This document shows positions 62,119-64,000 of a stretch of DNA of 64,000 bases, in pieces; position 1 is the stretch's first letter, and every line of letters begins with the position of its first letter. Position numbers and translations under genes: made by a program. The stretch lies in NCBI RefSeq assembly GCF_014773385.1, contig NZ_JACXAI010000024.1, forward strand, positions 1 through 64,000, in the 5' to 3' direction. The stretch comes from Metabacillus arenae (GTDB taxonomy: Bacteria; Bacillota; Bacilli; Bacillales; Bacillaceae). The notes below the pieces were generated by a model. It ran no database searches. It was not told the DNA's origin and saw only the letters and a list, made by a program, of their open reading frames with translations.

Positions 62119-62441
62119 CTGTTGGATTAACCACCCTTATAGTGATAATTTGCTGTGCATTAGTCACCATTATTCCGCGAATTATTCCTTTTTTAGTTGT
62201 TCGGAATATAGCCCTGCCAGAACCAGCATTAAAGTGGCTGTCTTATGTACCCGTGTGTATACTTACAGCACTTGTGGCAGAAAATTTTATTATCCAAACC
62301 AATCAGTCGTTAAGAATTGATTGGTCCGTCATTGTAGTCTTAATCCCTACTCTTCTAATTGCTATTAAAACAAAAAGTTTGTCAATAACTGTAATTAGCG
62401 GTGTCGTCTTAATGGCTGTCTTACGATTTTTTATGTATTAA
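62115..62441 (+). CDS. azlD: AzlD-family exporter small subunit
   Basis: A 108-residue protein with about four membrane segments: ALVTIIPRIIPFLVVRNIALPEPALKWLSYVPVCILTALV is the AzlD/YgaH pattern. It overlaps azlC by 4 nt, implying coupled synthesis of both subunits. A hairpin terminator with AAAAGGGTTATAA / TTATGACCCTTTT arms (62521-62567) follows. Confidence 0.92.
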   Translation: MTVGLTTLIVIICCALVTIIPRIIPFLVVRNIALPEPALKWLSYVPVCILTALVAENFIIQTNQSLRIDWSVIVVLIPTLLIAIKTKSLSITVISGVVLMAVLRFFMY

Positions 62442-62732
62442 CAAAATAATCATTAACAAGGAGACAATGCTGCTGCAAGCTGTCTCTTTATAATCTACAA
62501 ATTATATAAAACGGAGCACAAAAAGGGTTATAAATGGTCAATGAGTCACCATGTTATGACCCTTTTTAATATCATGTAACCTGCTGCCTGTTTCGAATTG
62601 ATAAATCTGTATTGATGGGCAATTTTCAAAAAAAAACATAAAGTCATAAACCACCAAATCATTGAATACATTGAAGTTGGATTACAAATTTTTGTAGAAA
62701 AGCCCTAAAAAACAAAAGGTTAGGTGATAGAG

Positions 62733-64000
62733 TTGAGAATCTATATTGCAGACATTAATGATACTTTGCGAACGATTGCAAAAAAATTCAACTTCTCTAT
62801 AGAGACGCTGCTTTCATTAAACCCAAACATAACCAACCCCGATCATGAAGTAGCAGGTGTACAAATTTGTTTGCCACCTGATTCTCATCGTTCACCTCCT
62901 TTTTCAGATATTCCGAATTGCGCTAATCCGTTTCTATATCCTTTTGAATATTATTTGGATCAGTGGATCCCTTTGACCTCAATTGAAGAGATGGCCAGCA
63001 AAGAATACGACTTCATCATTGCAGGTACAGGATTCGGTGGTGGAGCTGTGCTTTGGAGGCTATGTGAAAAATGGAGAAATACCGGTAAACGTATTGCTGT
63101 CATCGAAGCAGGTGATTTGGTCTTGCCAACGAACATGAATAATATTCCTACACTAAACGGTGATCGCAATATGCGTTTTTTTACAAATCCTAAGCGTTGG
63201 AGAACCATTTCTACTGTAAATTCAATTAGTTTAGACGAATCGACTCCTCTAAAATCGTCCCCCTACTATTTCAATGAATTCTTTGGATTAGGAGGAAGAA
63301 GTTTGTTTTGGGGCGCTGTTACCCCTCGAATGCACCCAATTGATATAGCGCAATGGCCTGTCTCTTTGAAGGAGATGAACCGATATTACACGATTTCCGA
63401 GCAAATGATGAATGTTTCTACTGAATACGTTAAAAACTCTACATTTTCAGAAATCCTTCTTAACCGCTTGCTTAATAATGGATTTCCAGAAACATCTTTA
63501 TTACCTATTGCAGCTGACACACAGCCAACACAATTTGGAAATGTTCATTCTAATGTATTTTTTAGTTCTTTGGAGTTTTTTGCCTGGGCCTTAAGTTTGT
63601 CGAGCTTTGATCTTGCTGTAAGAGCACGTGTGGCGAAAGTGCTTACCGACCAAGGAAAGACTGTAGGTGTTGAAGTCATGTCCCGCGATAAAAAGAAGTA
63701 TCACATAAAAGGGAAGAATGTTGTCTTATCCGCAAGTACGTTTGAAACTCCGCGAATATTACTTTACTCTGGTATTCCCGGCAAAGCAATTGGGCATTAT
63801 TTTACAACTCATTCTCGTGTAGAAGGAATGGTCAACTTTCTAACAGCCGACTTCCCTGAAATTCTAGGGACTGCGGGGGTGTTAATTCCTCGAACAACAG
63901 AAAGAGAGTATCAAATTCAAATCGGTTACAATGCCTATTTATACGAATTAATCCCTAGAGCCATGCAAGAGGATGTCTGGTTTGGTGCTTCTGGGGTAAT
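62733..64000 (+). CDS. LysM-GMC oxidoreductase fusion, 3' end outside window
   Basis: Open from TTG 62733 (AGGTGAT 5 nt upstream) to the window edge, 422 residues so far. Residues 1-50 form a LysM domain (MRIYIADINDTLRTIAKKF, LLSLNPNI, GVQICLPP). After a Pro/Ser linker, a GMC-type flavoprotein starts at about residue 88: DFIIAGTGFGGGAVLWRL is the FAD dinucleotide motif and FFGLGGRSLFWGAVTPRM the GMC signature. There is no signal peptide. Intracellular LysM proteins in spore formers (SafA, SpoVID, YaaH) go to the spore surface, so a spore-associated oxidase is possible. The -35/-10 of SigE type (TCATAAA, 14 bp, AATACATT; 62644-62672) is a weak candidate. Confidence 0.8.
   Translation, partial: MRIYIADINDTLRTIAKKFNFSIETLLSLNPNITNPDHEVAGVQICLPPDSHRSPPFSDIPNCANPFLYPFEYYLDQWIPLTSIEEMASKEYDFIIAGTGFGGGAVLWRLCEKWRNTGKRIAVIEAGDLVLPTNMNNIPTLNGDRNMRFFTNPKRWRTISTVNSISLDESTPLKSSPYYFNEFFGLGGRSLFWGAVTPRMHPIDIAQWPVSLKEMNRYYTISEQMMNVSTEYVKNSTFSEILLNRLLNNGFPETSLLPIAADTQPTQFGNVHSNVFFSSLEFFAWALSLSSFDLAVRARVAKVLTDQGKTVGVEVMSRDKKKYHIKGKNVVLSASTFETPRILLYSGIPGKAIGHYFTTHSRVEGMVNFLTADFPEILGTAGVLIPRTTEREYQIQIGYNAYLYELIPRAMQEDVWFGASGV

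Overview
The window reads as chromosomal DNA of a low-GC, endospore-forming Bacillaceae (Bacillus, Cytobacillus, Neobacillus or Peribacillus type). The evidence is strong AGGAGG-type ribosome sites, frequent TTG/GTG starts, a SigH-like sporulation sigma factor, CcpA-type cre sites, SigL (sigma-54) promoters, a TxpA/BsrG-like type I toxin and a family of Bacillus intergenic repeats. No rRNA, tRNA, CRISPR array, intact insertion sequence or phage gene was seen. It is an accessory, catabolism- and stress-rich stretch, with decaying genes at 8-15 kb.

Left part (0-15 kb). A divergent HxlR regulator and NmrA-type quinone reductase-like gene come first. Next is a MerR regulon: an MFS exporter, two SDRs, a MATE exporter, a maltose-type O-acetyltransferase, the MerR gene and a dead aldo/keto reductase. 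Five promoters there share a 19-bp MerR-type spacer filled by a TTAAAG-N4-CTTTAA palindrome. A graveyard follows (aldo/keto reductase, methyltransferase, GNAT, ArsR, SDR remnants), with an intact LysR regulator, a MetX-like hydrolase and an SRPBCC protein among the remnants.

Middle part (15-47 kb). A cre-preceded PTS operon (15.8-21.8 kb) encodes a PRD regulator carrying EIIB and EIIA domains, a PfkA-like kinase, EIIB, an UlaA-type EIIC, a TPR protein and a class II aldolase, a complete route from import to triose phosphates. A sigma-54 acid-sugar cluster follows (23.2-30.8 kb): class II aldolase, DUF1537 kinase, MatC-like carrier, PrpR-type activator and SAF-domain oxidoreductase, with a -24/-12 promoter before each of the three structural units and shared activator-like sites. 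Two copies of a Hol_Tox type I toxin-antitoxin module (31.1-31.4 and 37.4-37.7 kb) bracket a secreted PL8 polysaccharide lyase, a DUF418 membrane protein and the SigH-like factor. Next, a GntR-controlled divergent cluster (38.5-46.9 kb) combines an aldehyde dehydrogenase, a TctABC transporter, a DHDPS-family aldolase and DhaK/DhaL; tctB and tctC are separated by three tandem copies of a ~122-bp repeat.

Right part (47-64 kb). The most interesting block is 50.2-53.6 kb: a methionine-rich acidic lipoprotein, an OmpR/HK two-component system with a tiny extracellular loop, and a membrane-cytochrome fused through a Tat-type motif to an MsrP/sulfite-oxidase-type molybdopterin domain. It looks like a Gram-positive counterpart of the HOCl-responsive MsrPQ/HprSR and MrpX systems. 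It is followed by a LacI-controlled ribokinase, AlsE-like epimerase and polyol-type MFS regulon with GTAACCGGTTAC operators, AzlCD with an XRE-cupin regulator, and, cut by the right edge, a LysM-GMC oxidoreductase fusion.
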